Below are positions 1 to 5,898 of a DNA stretch of 10,812 bases, piece after piece. The stretch comes from NORP240 sp046047495. Lineage in GTDB: Bacteria > Pseudomonadota > Gammaproteobacteria > Pseudomonadales > Pseudohongiellaceae. Where the stretch lies: NCBI GenBank assembly GCA_046047495.1, contig JBJOHV010000040.1:1-10812 (forward strand). Direction: 5' to 3'. The notes below the pieces were generated by a model. That model was not told the DNA's origin, searched no databases, and was given only the letters and a program-made list of their open reading frames with translations. The position numbers and the translations under genes are program-made. Positions within the stretch are counted from its first letter, which is position 1. Every line of letters begins with the position of its first letter.

Positions 1-61
1 CCTCCGGGGTGATGGACGGACAGGCGATCAACTGCTTGGTCAGTTCGAGGGTGGCTGACAT
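1..61 (-). CDS. dapE: Succinyl-diaminopimelate desuccinylase, N-terminal fragment
   Basis: Only the first 20 codons plus one base are present; the gene runs off the left edge of the window. The visible residues are MSATLELTKQLIACPSITPE. The pattern L-x-x-x-L-I-x-x-x-S-[IV]-T-P is the typical N-terminus of DapE and related M20 metallopeptidase-fold deacylases. DapE removes succinate from N-succinyl-LL-2,6-diaminopimelate in the succinylase branch of lysine and peptidoglycan precursor synthesis, using two zinc ions. The metal ligands lie beyond the window. The start codon (complement of 59-61) lies 7 bp after the dapD stop, with no strong Shine-Dalgarno sequence, which suggests translational coupling to dapD. 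Adjacency to dapD, the enzyme two steps earlier in the same branch, supports the call. An M20 relative other than DapE cannot be fully excluded from 20 residues. Confidence 0.82.
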   Translation of the reverse strand, partial: MSATLELTKQLIACPSITPE

Positions 62-68
62 GGGCTGC

Positions 69-1112
69 CTAGTTGTGCCCGTGCAGGGCCGGATTGAGTT
101 CCACGCTGGTCTTGTTGGGCACACACTCCACGGCACCGCTGAGGGAGTTGCGCCGCAGCAGCAGATCCGGCTGGCCGGCCAGTTCCCGCGCCTTGACCAC
201 TTTCAGCAGGGCGCCATCCCGTCCCAGCAGGTTCACCTTGGTACCGGCGGTGACATACAGGCCGGCCTCCACGATGCAGCGGTCGCCCAGGGGAAAACCA
301 ATGCCGGCGTTGGCGCCGATCAGGCAGTTCTCGCCGACGGATATGACTTCCTTGCCGCCGCCGGACAGGGTGCCCATGATGCTGCAACCGCCGCCGAGGT
401 CGCTGTTGTTGCCCACCCAGACTCCTGCCGATATGCGGCCCTCCACCATGGCGGTGCCCTCGGTGCCGGCATTGAAATTGACGAAGCCCTCGTGCATCAC
501 CGTGGTCCCCTCACCGATGTAGGCGCCCAGACGCACCCTGGCGGTGTGGGCGATACGCACCCCCGGTGGCACCACGTAGTTGGTCATCTTGGGAAACTTG
601 TCCACCGACATGACCTCCAGCAACTCGCCATTGAGCCGGTGCTCCAACTGCCGATCCGCCAGCTCGTCGATCGGTATGGGTCCCTTGTTGGTCCAGGCCA
701 GGTTGTGCAGGATGCCAAATGCCCCTTCCAGATTGAGAGTGTTAGGTTTTGCCAGGCGGTGGGACAACAGGTGTAACTTGAGATACACCTCCGCCACCGA
801 GGCAGGCTTGCTGTCAGTGCCAAGGAAGCAGGCAATCACCACCTGATGTCCGGTGCTGAAGCGCTGGATCAGTCGGGCCTGCTGTTCGAAACCGGCATCC
901 AGCAATTGCTTCTGCAATTGCAGCAGACCGACCTGCTTGATTTCCACCGCACCATTGCCGGTGGTATCGAAGCCGGTAGCCCTCGCCACCAGGTCGGTGA
1001 GGGCCGGATCCGGCGCGCGCAGGGGCAGGGGATAGAACACCTCGATGATGTCTCCCTTACTGTTCTTGTGGGCAAGGCCAAAGGCGAAACTGTGCAGGCT
1101 GGCGTGGGTCAT
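69..1112 (-). CDS. dapD: 2,3,4,5-tetrahydropyridine-2,6-dicarboxylate N-succinyltransferase, long (Pseudomonas-type) form
   Basis: DapD transfers succinyl from succinyl-CoA to tetrahydrodipicolinate, committing it to the succinylase route to meso-diaminopimelate and lysine in the cytosol. The product is 347 residues, close to the roughly 344-residue Pseudomonas form and well above the 274 of E. coli. Residues 1-120 form the variable N-terminal domain, ending in a conserved AEVYLKLHLLSHRL stretch. Residues 165-185 contain the conserved VDKFPKMTNYVVPPGVRIA block. From about 186 to 290 a left-handed beta-helix of hexapeptide repeats is visible, including GEGTTVMHEGFVNFNAG (200-216) and NNSDLGGGCS (235-244). 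The C-terminus (RNS..GAVECVPNKTSVELN) is family-typical. Active DapD is a trimer. The start is supported by AGGAA six bases upstream. It lies 22 bp after glnD and 7 bp before dapE, consistent with one operon. I see no damage. Confidence 0.97.
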   Translation of the reverse strand: MTHASLHSFAFGLAHKNSKGDIIEVFYPLPLRAPDPALTDLVARATGFDTTGNGAVEIKQVGLLQLQKQLLDAGFEQQARLIQRFSTGHQVVIACFLGTDSKPASVAEVYLKLHLLSHRLAKPNTLNLEGAFGILHNLAWTNKGPIPIDELADRQLEHRLNGELLEVMSVDKFPKMTNYVVPPGVRIAHTARVRLGAYIGEGTTVMHEGFVNFNAGTEGTAMVEGRISAGVWVGNNSDLGGGCSIMGTLSGGGKEVISVGENCLIGANAGIGFPLGDRCIVEAGLYVTAGTKVNLLGRDGALLKVVKARELAGQPDLLLRRNSLSGAVECVPNKTSVELNPALHGHN

Positions 1113-1134
1113 GACGGGTTCCTGGCTGCGGGGC

Positions 1135-3861
1135 TCAGGCAGCGAAGCGCTGCTCGAGCCGGGTTTTGATGTCTTCTTCCAGTTTATGGATCAATTTCTT
1201 GTCGGTGATCGGCCGGTTGTCAGCCCCGGTAATATAAAACAAATCCTCCACCCGCTCACCCAGGGTGGTGATCCTGGCATCCCGGAGATTGATGCCGTTT
1301 TCCGCGAATATTTTGCCGACCGAGGCCAGGATGCCGGGCTGGTCCGGGCAGTTGATCTCCAGGGTGGAATAGGGCTTGCCCTCGGCATTGAGAATCTCTG
1401 CCTCCACATGCTGGCTGAAGGATTTGAACTTGCGGGTGGCACGAATGCCGGCGGGTTTGACATAGGACTTGGTGTCTTTCAGGTGCTCCAGCAAGACCCG
1501 CCGGATCTGGGCGATGCGGTCCGGCCGGTCGCCCACCGGCTTGCCGTTGCTTTCCAGCACCGTATAGGTGTCCATGCAGAAGTCATTGCTGGTGGTGAAG
1601 ATGCGGGCATTCTGGATGTTCAGATTGAGTTTTTCGAAGGCCGCCGTGCTGTTGGCAAACAGGAAGTCGGTGTTGGGCATGTAGATGAAAATCTGGGTGC
1701 CGCCTTCGATGGTGCTTTCCAGGCTGCTATCCATGCTGCTATCCATGCTGTTGGCCAGGGTGTCCTTGACGGCGATCAGGGGATCGCGGCCGTCATGACC
1801 CAGTATGCTTTCGGTGTGCCAGGCGATGTTGCTGGCTGACTCCCGCACGAAATATTCGTCGCCCGTGTGTTCCCAAAGGGCGCGCACGGCGGCTTCCGAC
1901 AGGCCCTTGTCCAGCAGCTTGGCCATGGCGGACTCCTGTTTGTCGCTGATCCGTTCGGCTCGATCCACCGGATTTTCCAGGCCCAGCCGCAGGACCCGTT
2001 TGGTGTTCACATAGAGCTGGCGCAACAATGCCGCCCGCCAGGCATTCCACAGCTTGGGATTGGTGGCGCAGATATCCGCCACGGTCATGGCGTACAGGTA
2101 ATCCAGGTGCAGCTTGTCGCCCACTTCCAGGGCGAACTCATGGATGACATCCGGATCACTGATGTCCTTGCGTTGGGCCGTCATGGACATCAGCAGGTGC
2201 TTGTTCACCAGCCAGGAAACCAGCCGGGTGTCCCAATTACTGAGGCGGTGACGACGGCAGAAATTTTCCGCATCGGTCATGCCCAGAGTGGAGTGATCGC
2301 CGCCCCGGCCCTTGGCGATGTCGTGGTAGAGACCGGCGATATACAGCAATTCCAGTTTCGGCAGATGGCGGGCCACATGAGCCGCCACCGGGAAGTTCTG
2401 CTCGGCGTCCGGCAGCAGAAACCGCCGCATGTTCTCCACCACCTGCAGGGTATGGGCATCCACGGTGTAGATATGGAACAGGTCATGCTGCATCTTGCCG
2501 GTGATCTGACCGAACTCCGGCAGGTAGCGGCCCAGGATGCCATAGCGGGCCATGCGGCGCAGTTGCAGGGCCAGCTGGTAAGGGGAGCGCAGCAGTTCCA
2601 TGAACAGGGTGATGTTGCGGATGTCGTGACGATAGGCCTCATCGATGATGCCGCGGTTGTCCCGGATCAGGCGAATGGTGGCGGCCCGCACTCCCTGGAT
2701 GTCCCGGTTCTGCGCCATCAGCACGAAAACTTCCAGCAGGGCGAACGGGAAGCGGGCAAACACCTTGGGGGAGCGGACCTCGATATAGCCGTTGCGAACC
2801 TGGAAGCGCTTGTTGAGGGGCACCACCTTTTCTTTTTCGTCGGCACGCAGGATGGCTTCATCGAAGTGCTGCAACAGCACGTCATTGAGCTCCCGCAGAT
2901 TGGCCACCACCTGGTAATACTGCTGCATGAGTTTTTCCACGCCCAGGCTGGTGTCATCATCTTCGTAACCCAGCATGCGCGCCAGCTCCCGCTGCTTGTC
3001 GAACAGCAGGCGGTCTTCGCGCCGGCCTTCGATGAGGTGAAGGCCCCAGCGCAGCTTCCACAGGAAGCGCTGGCCATCATTGATGATGGCTTCCTCGGAA
3101 CTGCTGAGAAATCCGAGATTCACCAGATCATGAAACGTCTTGGCACCAAAGTGCCGCATGGCCACCCAGGCAATGGTCTGAATGTCCCGCAACCCCCCGG
3201 GGGAGGTCTTGAGATTGGGTTCCAGGGCATGATCGATGTCGTCAAACTTGCTGTGGCGGGCGATCTGCTCGTCCCATTTGGCTTTGAAGAACGCCTTGAT
3301 GGGCCACACGTTGCGGGCAATGGTCAGCCGTTCCATTTCGGCTCGCAACTCCTCGGGCCCCACCAGAGTGCGGGATTCCATGAGGGCGGTGGCCACCGTG
3401 ATGTCCCGCTTGGCCTCGTCGCGGCACTGTTTGGGCGAGCGCACGCTCTGGCCGATTTCCAGACTGATGTCCCACAGGAAGGTCAGGAATGCGCTGATGG
3501 GTTGCTTATACTTCGTGGGCTTGCTGTCCCGGGTCAGGATCAGGATGTCGATGTCCGAGTGGGGATGCAGTTCGCCGCGCCCGTAGCCGCCCACGGCCAC
3601 CAGGGAGATATCCTTGCTGGAGGGCCAGGTCTGCAAATTCCAGGCGTAGGCCAGGATTTGATCGATGAACCAGGCGCGGCCGGTGACCAGATCGGCCACG
3701 TCCCGATCGGCACGATAGCGGGCTTCCATGACCCGGTCGGCCTGCTCGATGGCTTGTTTGAATACGTCGATGGGGCGGTCGCTGGTGGCCAGGCGTGCTC
3801 GAAAGTCGGCAGGGTCGAACAGCTCGTCATCGGGGCCATGAAGTGGCAGCTGGTCATTCAT
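1135..3861 (-). CDS. glnD: Bifunctional [protein-PII] uridylyltransferase / uridylyl-removing enzyme
   Basis: GlnD is the cytosolic glutamine sensor of the nitrogen cascade. It uridylylates PII proteins (GlnB/GlnK) when glutamine is low and removes UMP when glutamine is high. The product is 908 residues, near the usual 860-900. Domains in order: a nucleotidyltransferase domain with GGYGRGELHPHSDIDI at 91-106, giving the metal-binding D103 and D105; the GlnD helical linker domain with TSPGGLRDIQT; an HD domain with YHDIAKGRGGDHS, where H513-D514 are the metal-binding pair of the uridylyl-removing activity; and two C-terminal ACT domains (about 722-790 and 831-905), the second containing CPDQPGILASVGKIF and GERVEDLFYIT. 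All key residues of both activities are intact. The linker before the first ACT domain holds a 4-residue tandem duplication. The start codon follows the map stop by 10 bp and has no clear Shine-Dalgarno sequence, so coupling to map translation is likely. Confidence 0.98.
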   Translation of the reverse strand: MNDQLPLHGPDDELFDPADFRARLATSDRPIDVFKQAIEQADRVMEARYRADRDVADLVTGRAWFIDQILAYAWNLQTWPSSKDISLVAVGGYGRGELHPHSDIDILILTRDSKPTKYKQPISAFLTFLWDISLEIGQSVRSPKQCRDEAKRDITVATALMESRTLVGPEELRAEMERLTIARNVWPIKAFFKAKWDEQIARHSKFDDIDHALEPNLKTSPGGLRDIQTIAWVAMRHFGAKTFHDLVNLGFLSSSEEAIINDGQRFLWKLRWGLHLIEGRREDRLLFDKQRELARMLGYEDDDTSLGVEKLMQQYYQVVANLRELNDVLLQHFDEAILRADEKEKVVPLNKRFQVRNGYIEVRSPKVFARFPFALLEVFVLMAQNRDIQGVRAATIRLIRDNRGIIDEAYRHDIRNITLFMELLRSPYQLALQLRRMARYGILGRYLPEFGQITGKMQHDLFHIYTVDAHTLQVVENMRRFLLPDAEQNFPVAAHVARHLPKLELLYIAGLYHDIAKGRGGDHSTLGMTDAENFCRRHRLSNWDTRLVSWLVNKHLLMSMTAQRKDISDPDVIHEFALEVGDKLHLDYLYAMTVADICATNPKLWNAWRAALLRQLYVNTKRVLRLGLENPVDRAERISDKQESAMAKLLDKGLSEAAVRALWEHTGDEYFVRESASNIAWHTESILGHDGRDPLIAVKDTLANSMDSSMDSSLESTIEGGTQIFIYMPNTDFLFANSTAAFEKLNLNIQNARIFTTSNDFCMDTYTVLESNGKPVGDRPDRIAQIRRVLLEHLKDTKSYVKPAGIRATRKFKSFSQHVEAEILNAEGKPYSTLEINCPDQPGILASVGKIFAENGINLRDARITTLGERVEDLFYITGADNRPITDKKLIHKLEEDIKTRLEQRFAA
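1723..1746 (-). repeat. Perfect 12-bp tandem duplication inside glnD
   Basis: Two exact head-to-tail copies of a 12-bp unit (plus-strand gctgctatccat at 1723-1734 and 1735-1746) are followed by the first four bases of a third copy (1747-1750). In glnD the unit encodes Met-Asp-Ser-Ser, giving MDSSMDSS at residues 706-713. This lies in the Ser/Thr-rich linker between the HD domain and the first ACT domain. The reading frame is kept. The arrangement fits slippage or a recent in-frame duplication in a segment that varies in length between GlnD proteins. Confidence 0.9.
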
Positions 3862-3871
3862 CGGCGCGTAA

Positions 3872-4651
3872 TCAGGCGGCCAGGGCTTCGTCGGGCCGTC
3901 GGGTCAGCACTTCGCAACCGCTGGCGGTGACCGCCAGGGTATGCTCCCACTGGGCGGACAGGCGCCGGTCCTTGGTGGTGACTGTCCAGCCATCGGCCTT
4001 TGACAGTTTGGTAAAGCGGGTGCCGGCATTGAGCATGGGTTCGATGGTAAAGGTCATGCCAGGTACCAGGGCCAGACCGGTATTGGGGCGCCCGTAGTGC
4101 AGCACCTGGGGATCTTCGTGGAAAATGCGGCCGATGCCGTGACCGCAGTATTCCCGCACCACGGAATAATGGTGGGACTCCGCATGCTGCTGGATCACAT
4201 GCCCGATATCCCCCAGGGTGCAGCCGGGGCGGACGATGTCGATGGCCTTGTAAAGGCATTCCTGGGTGACACGAATCAGCCGGCGGGCGTGGTCGGCAAC
4301 CTCGCCGACGCAGAACATCTTGCTGGTATCACCATGGTAGCCATCCTTGATGACCGTCACGTCGACATTGATGATGTCCCCGTCCTTGAGAATCTTGGTA
4401 TCACTGGGGATGCCATGACAGATGACGTGGTTGACCGAGGTGCAGATGGATTTGGGAAAACCGTTGTAATTGAGGGGGGCCGGTATGGCCTTCTGGACAT
4501 CCACTATATAGTGGTGGCAGATACGGTCCAGCTCGCCGGTACTGACCCCGGGCTTTACAAAGGGCCCGATCATGTCCAGCACTTCAGCCGCCAGCCGGCC
4601 GGCCAGGCGCATTTTTTCCAATTCCGCAGGTGTTTTGATACTAATGGCCAT
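3872..4651 (-). CDS. map: Type I methionine aminopeptidase
   Basis: Map removes the initiator methionine from nascent proteins whose second residue is small, working at the ribosome exit as a dinuclear metalloenzyme. At 259 residues it is the size of the compact type Ia bacterial enzyme, with no N-terminal extension. The pita-bread fold ligands can be read directly: H79 (substrate contact) in VNHVICHG, D97 in INVDVT, D108 in YHGDTS, H171 in CGHGIGR, E204 in FTIEPML and E236 in AQWEHT. The start at MAISIKTPAELEKMR matches the family N-terminus. No good Shine-Dalgarno sequence lies in front of it; the upstream bases are gctgacttttt. It diverges from rpsB across 245 bp and leads into glnD after 10 bp, so it is probably the first gene of map-glnD-dapD-dapE. 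Confidence 0.98.
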   Translation of the reverse strand: MAISIKTPAELEKMRLAGRLAAEVLDMIGPFVKPGVSTGELDRICHHYIVDVQKAIPAPLNYNGFPKSICTSVNHVICHGIPSDTKILKDGDIINVDVTVIKDGYHGDTSKMFCVGEVADHARRLIRVTQECLYKAIDIVRPGCTLGDIGHVIQQHAESHHYSVVREYCGHGIGRIFHEDPQVLHYGRPNTGLALVPGMTFTIEPMLNAGTRFTKLSKADGWTVTTKDRRLSAQWEHTLAVTASGCEVLTRRPDEALAA

Positions 4652-4663
4652 AAAAAGTCAGCA

Positions 4664-4692
4664 ATTGTAAATCAGGGACCCGGGGATGAACA
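4664..4692 (-). promoter_or_regulatory. Candidate sigma-70 promoter for map (weak)
   Basis: On the minus strand a TACAAT hexamer (complement of 4664-4669) is a 5/6 match to the -10 consensus. At 17 bp spacing the -35 position reads TGTTCA (complement of 4687-4692), only 3/6 to consensus. Initiation 6-8 bases after the -10 would leave a leader of only about 6 nt before the map ATG at 4651, which lacks a Shine-Dalgarno sequence. The -10 match is suggestive but could be chance. The real promoter may lie further upstream, overlapping the rpsB promoter. Confidence 0.28.
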
Positions 4693-4706
4693 GGACCGCC
4701 GGTTTG

Positions 4707-4736
4707 CTGGCAGTCTCGGGGTTTGTGTGGTATAAA
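4707..4736 (+). promoter_or_regulatory. rpsB promoter with extended -10 and GC-rich discriminator
   Basis: The -10 hexamer TATAAA (4731-4736) is preceded by TGG, so it is an extended -10 element in the string TGTGGTATAAAG. A -35-like CTGGCA (4707-4712, 4/6) lies 18 bp upstream. The bases just after the -10 are GCTGCGCGC, a GC-rich discriminator of the kind linked to ppGpp/stringent control of ribosomal promoters. Predicted initiation is near 4743-4745. As I recall from work on E. coli rpsB, an extended -10 followed by a GC-rich discriminator is the conserved gammaproteobacterial pattern. The -35 is weak, as is common where the -10 is extended. Confidence 0.75.
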
Positions 4737-4742
4737 GCTGCG

Positions 4743-4896
4743 CGCTTTTCCGGGTCCCCCGAAAGGGCGCAAAACCGAAATTTTAAACTAAACGTCGCAC
4801 ATACACCGTCACATGTGCTTTGGGTGCCCGCCGACCGCAAGGTCCCGGGTGGAGCCATGGGGTGTATGGAGGCTTAACCCAACACAAGGAAATCAC
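4743..4896 (+). promoter_or_regulatory. Structured 5' leader of rpsB, likely S2 autoregulatory RNA (t44/tff-like position)
   Basis: The leader is about 150 nt from the predicted start to the rpsB ATG, close in length to that of E. coli. Three structures can be read. A 5' hairpin pairs 4742-4749 with 4763-4770 (GCGC-UUUU with AAGG-GCGC, two G-U pairs). A long-range stem pairs CATACACC (4800-4807) perfectly with GGTGTATG (4861-4868). Inside it lies CCCG-CC-GACC-GCAA-GGTC-C-CGGG (4827-4849), a hairpin capped by a GNRA tetraloop. The last leader bases hold the Shine-Dalgarno AAGGA (4886-4890). In E. coli and relatives the rpsB leader binds surplus S2 and represses rpsB-tsf translation; part of it was first listed as the small RNA t44/tff. 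That function is inferred here from position and structure only. Confidence 0.65.
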
Positions 4897-5823
4897 ATGA
4901 CTGCCGTCTCCATGAAAGAGATGCTGAAGGCCGGCGTGCACTTCGGACATCAATGCCGTTACTGGAACCCCAAAATGGACAAGTACATTTTCGGGGCCCG
5001 CAACAAGATCCACATCATCAACCTCGAGCACACCCTGCCGGCCCTGAACGCCGCGCTGGAGGAGGTTCGCTATCTGGCCTCCAAGAAGAAAAAGGTGTTG
5101 TTCGTCGGCACCAAGCGTGCCGCCAGCAAGTTCATCCAGCAGGAAGCCCAGCGTTGTGGCATGCCCTACGTGAATCACCGTTGGCTGGGCGGCATGCTGA
5201 CCAACTACAAAACCATTCGCGGCTCCATCAAGCGGCTGAAGGACCTGGAGACCCAGGAACTGGATGGTACCCTGAAGCGCCTCACCAAGAAGGAAGGCCT
5301 CATGCGTATCCGCGCCAAAGAGAAGCTTGAGCGGGCCATAGGCGGGATCAAGGACATGGGTGGACTGCCCGATGCCCTGTTCGTCGTGGATGTGGACCAC
5401 GAGCGCATCGCGGTGAAGGAAGCCAACAGCCTGCGTATCCCCGTGATCGGTATCGTGGACACCAACAGTGATCCCGACGGCGTGGATTTCGTGATTCCCG
5501 GCAATGACGACGCCATCCGTGCCATCCAGTTGTATGTGAGCTCGGTGGCGGATGCCTGTATCGAAGGCCAGGGCAGTGATGGTCTGGTATCGGAAAGCGA
5601 ATTCGTCGAAATCGAGGATGACGCTGTCGCCACCGCTGCAGCCCCAGCCGATGGTGAGGCAGCAGCGGAAGCCGCACCCCAGGGCGAAGAGGCCGCTGCC
5701 AAGAAGGCTGCTCCTGCCAAGAAAGCCCCCGCCAAGAAGAAAGTGGCGGTGACCACCAAGAAGCCCGCGGCCCGCAAGGTCAGCAAGGCCGCCGACGGTG
5801 GCGATGAGCCGGACGGCGAATAA
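4897..5823 (+). CDS. rpsB: Small ribosomal subunit protein S2 (uS2) with long Ala/Lys-rich C-terminal tail
   Basis: S2 binds late to the 30S subunit near the head-body junction and is needed for S1 docking. Residues 1-240 are a standard uS2: GVHFGHQCRYWNPKM near the N-terminus, the coiled-coil hairpin around 100-160 with HRWLGGMLTN just before it, PDALFVVDVDHE, and PVIGIVDTNSDP. The family core ends near FVEIE (236-240), where E. coli S2 (241 aa) stops. This protein continues to 308 residues. The extra 68 residues are acidic and Ala-rich first (241-268), then basic and Ala/Pro/Lys-rich with repeated PAKK units (269-299), then a short acidic end (300-308). The start is fixed by AAGGA six bases upstream and by homology at MTAVSMKEMLKAG. 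The frame stays open to a TAA, with an intrinsic terminator 37 bp beyond, so the tail is real coding sequence and not a read-through error. Confidence 0.98.
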   Translation: MTAVSMKEMLKAGVHFGHQCRYWNPKMDKYIFGARNKIHIINLEHTLPALNAALEEVRYLASKKKKVLFVGTKRAASKFIQQEAQRCGMPYVNHRWLGGMLTNYKTIRGSIKRLKDLETQELDGTLKRLTKKEGLMRIRAKEKLERAIGGIKDMGGLPDALFVVDVDHERIAVKEANSLRIPVIGIVDTNSDPDGVDFVIPGNDDAIRAIQLYVSSVADACIEGQGSDGLVSESEFVEIEDDAVATAAAPADGEAAAEAAPQGEEAAAKKAAPAKKAPAKKKVAVTTKKPAARKVSKAADGGDEPDGE

Positions 5824-5860
5824 GCCCCAACCCGCAAATCCCGCAATGAAGCAATAAACA

Positions 5861-5884
5861 GGGGGCGGAGATGCCCCCTTTTTT
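5861..5884 (+). terminator. Intrinsic terminator / attenuator between rpsB and tsf
   Basis: A perfect 6-bp GC stem, GGGGGC (5861-5866) with GCCCCC (5873-5878), encloses a GGAGAT loop and is followed at once by six T residues (5879-5884). This is a textbook Rho-independent terminator in the 75-bp gap between rpsB and tsf. Because tsf and everything downstream have no obvious strong promoter of their own here, it probably acts as a partial terminator. It would lower tsf expression relative to rpsB, as a terminator in the equivalent E. coli gap is thought to do. Confidence 0.88.
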
Positions 5885-5898
5885 CAAGAGGCATCGAC

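Noticed and set aside
9..776. 255-codon plus-strand frame antisense to dapD, and similar ones at 846-1169 and 1045-1839
   Set aside because: Same in-register shadow effect of dapD and glnD, with no family-like sequence.
1867..3930. 687-codon open frame on the plus strand, antisense to nearly all of glnD
   Set aside because: Its codons are in exact register with glnD triplets, so it stays open only because glnD avoids TTA, CTA and TCA codons, as GC-rich genes do. It is rich in His/Gln/Gly/Val with no domain, motif or ribosome binding site, while glnD has all its catalytic motifs.
4704..4709. TTGCTG as the -35 element of the rpsB promoter
   Set aside because: It lies 21 bp from TATAAA, too far. 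CTGGCA at 4707-4712 with an 18-bp spacer fits better, and the extended -10 reduces the need for a strong -35.
4686..4877. 63-codon plus-strand frame in the map-rpsB gap, ending in MGCMEA
   Set aside because: It begins upstream of the rpsB -10 element, so the rpsB transcript would not carry its start. Its sequence is explained by promoter and leader structure. The short internal ATGs (4857, 4866) lack properly spaced Shine-Dalgarno sequences.
5701..5800. AAG/GCC-rich repeat of the S2 tail as a mobile or satellite-type repeat
   Set aside because: The repeats are imperfect, codon-phased and confined to the coding region, so they are protein low complexity rather than a DNA repeat element.
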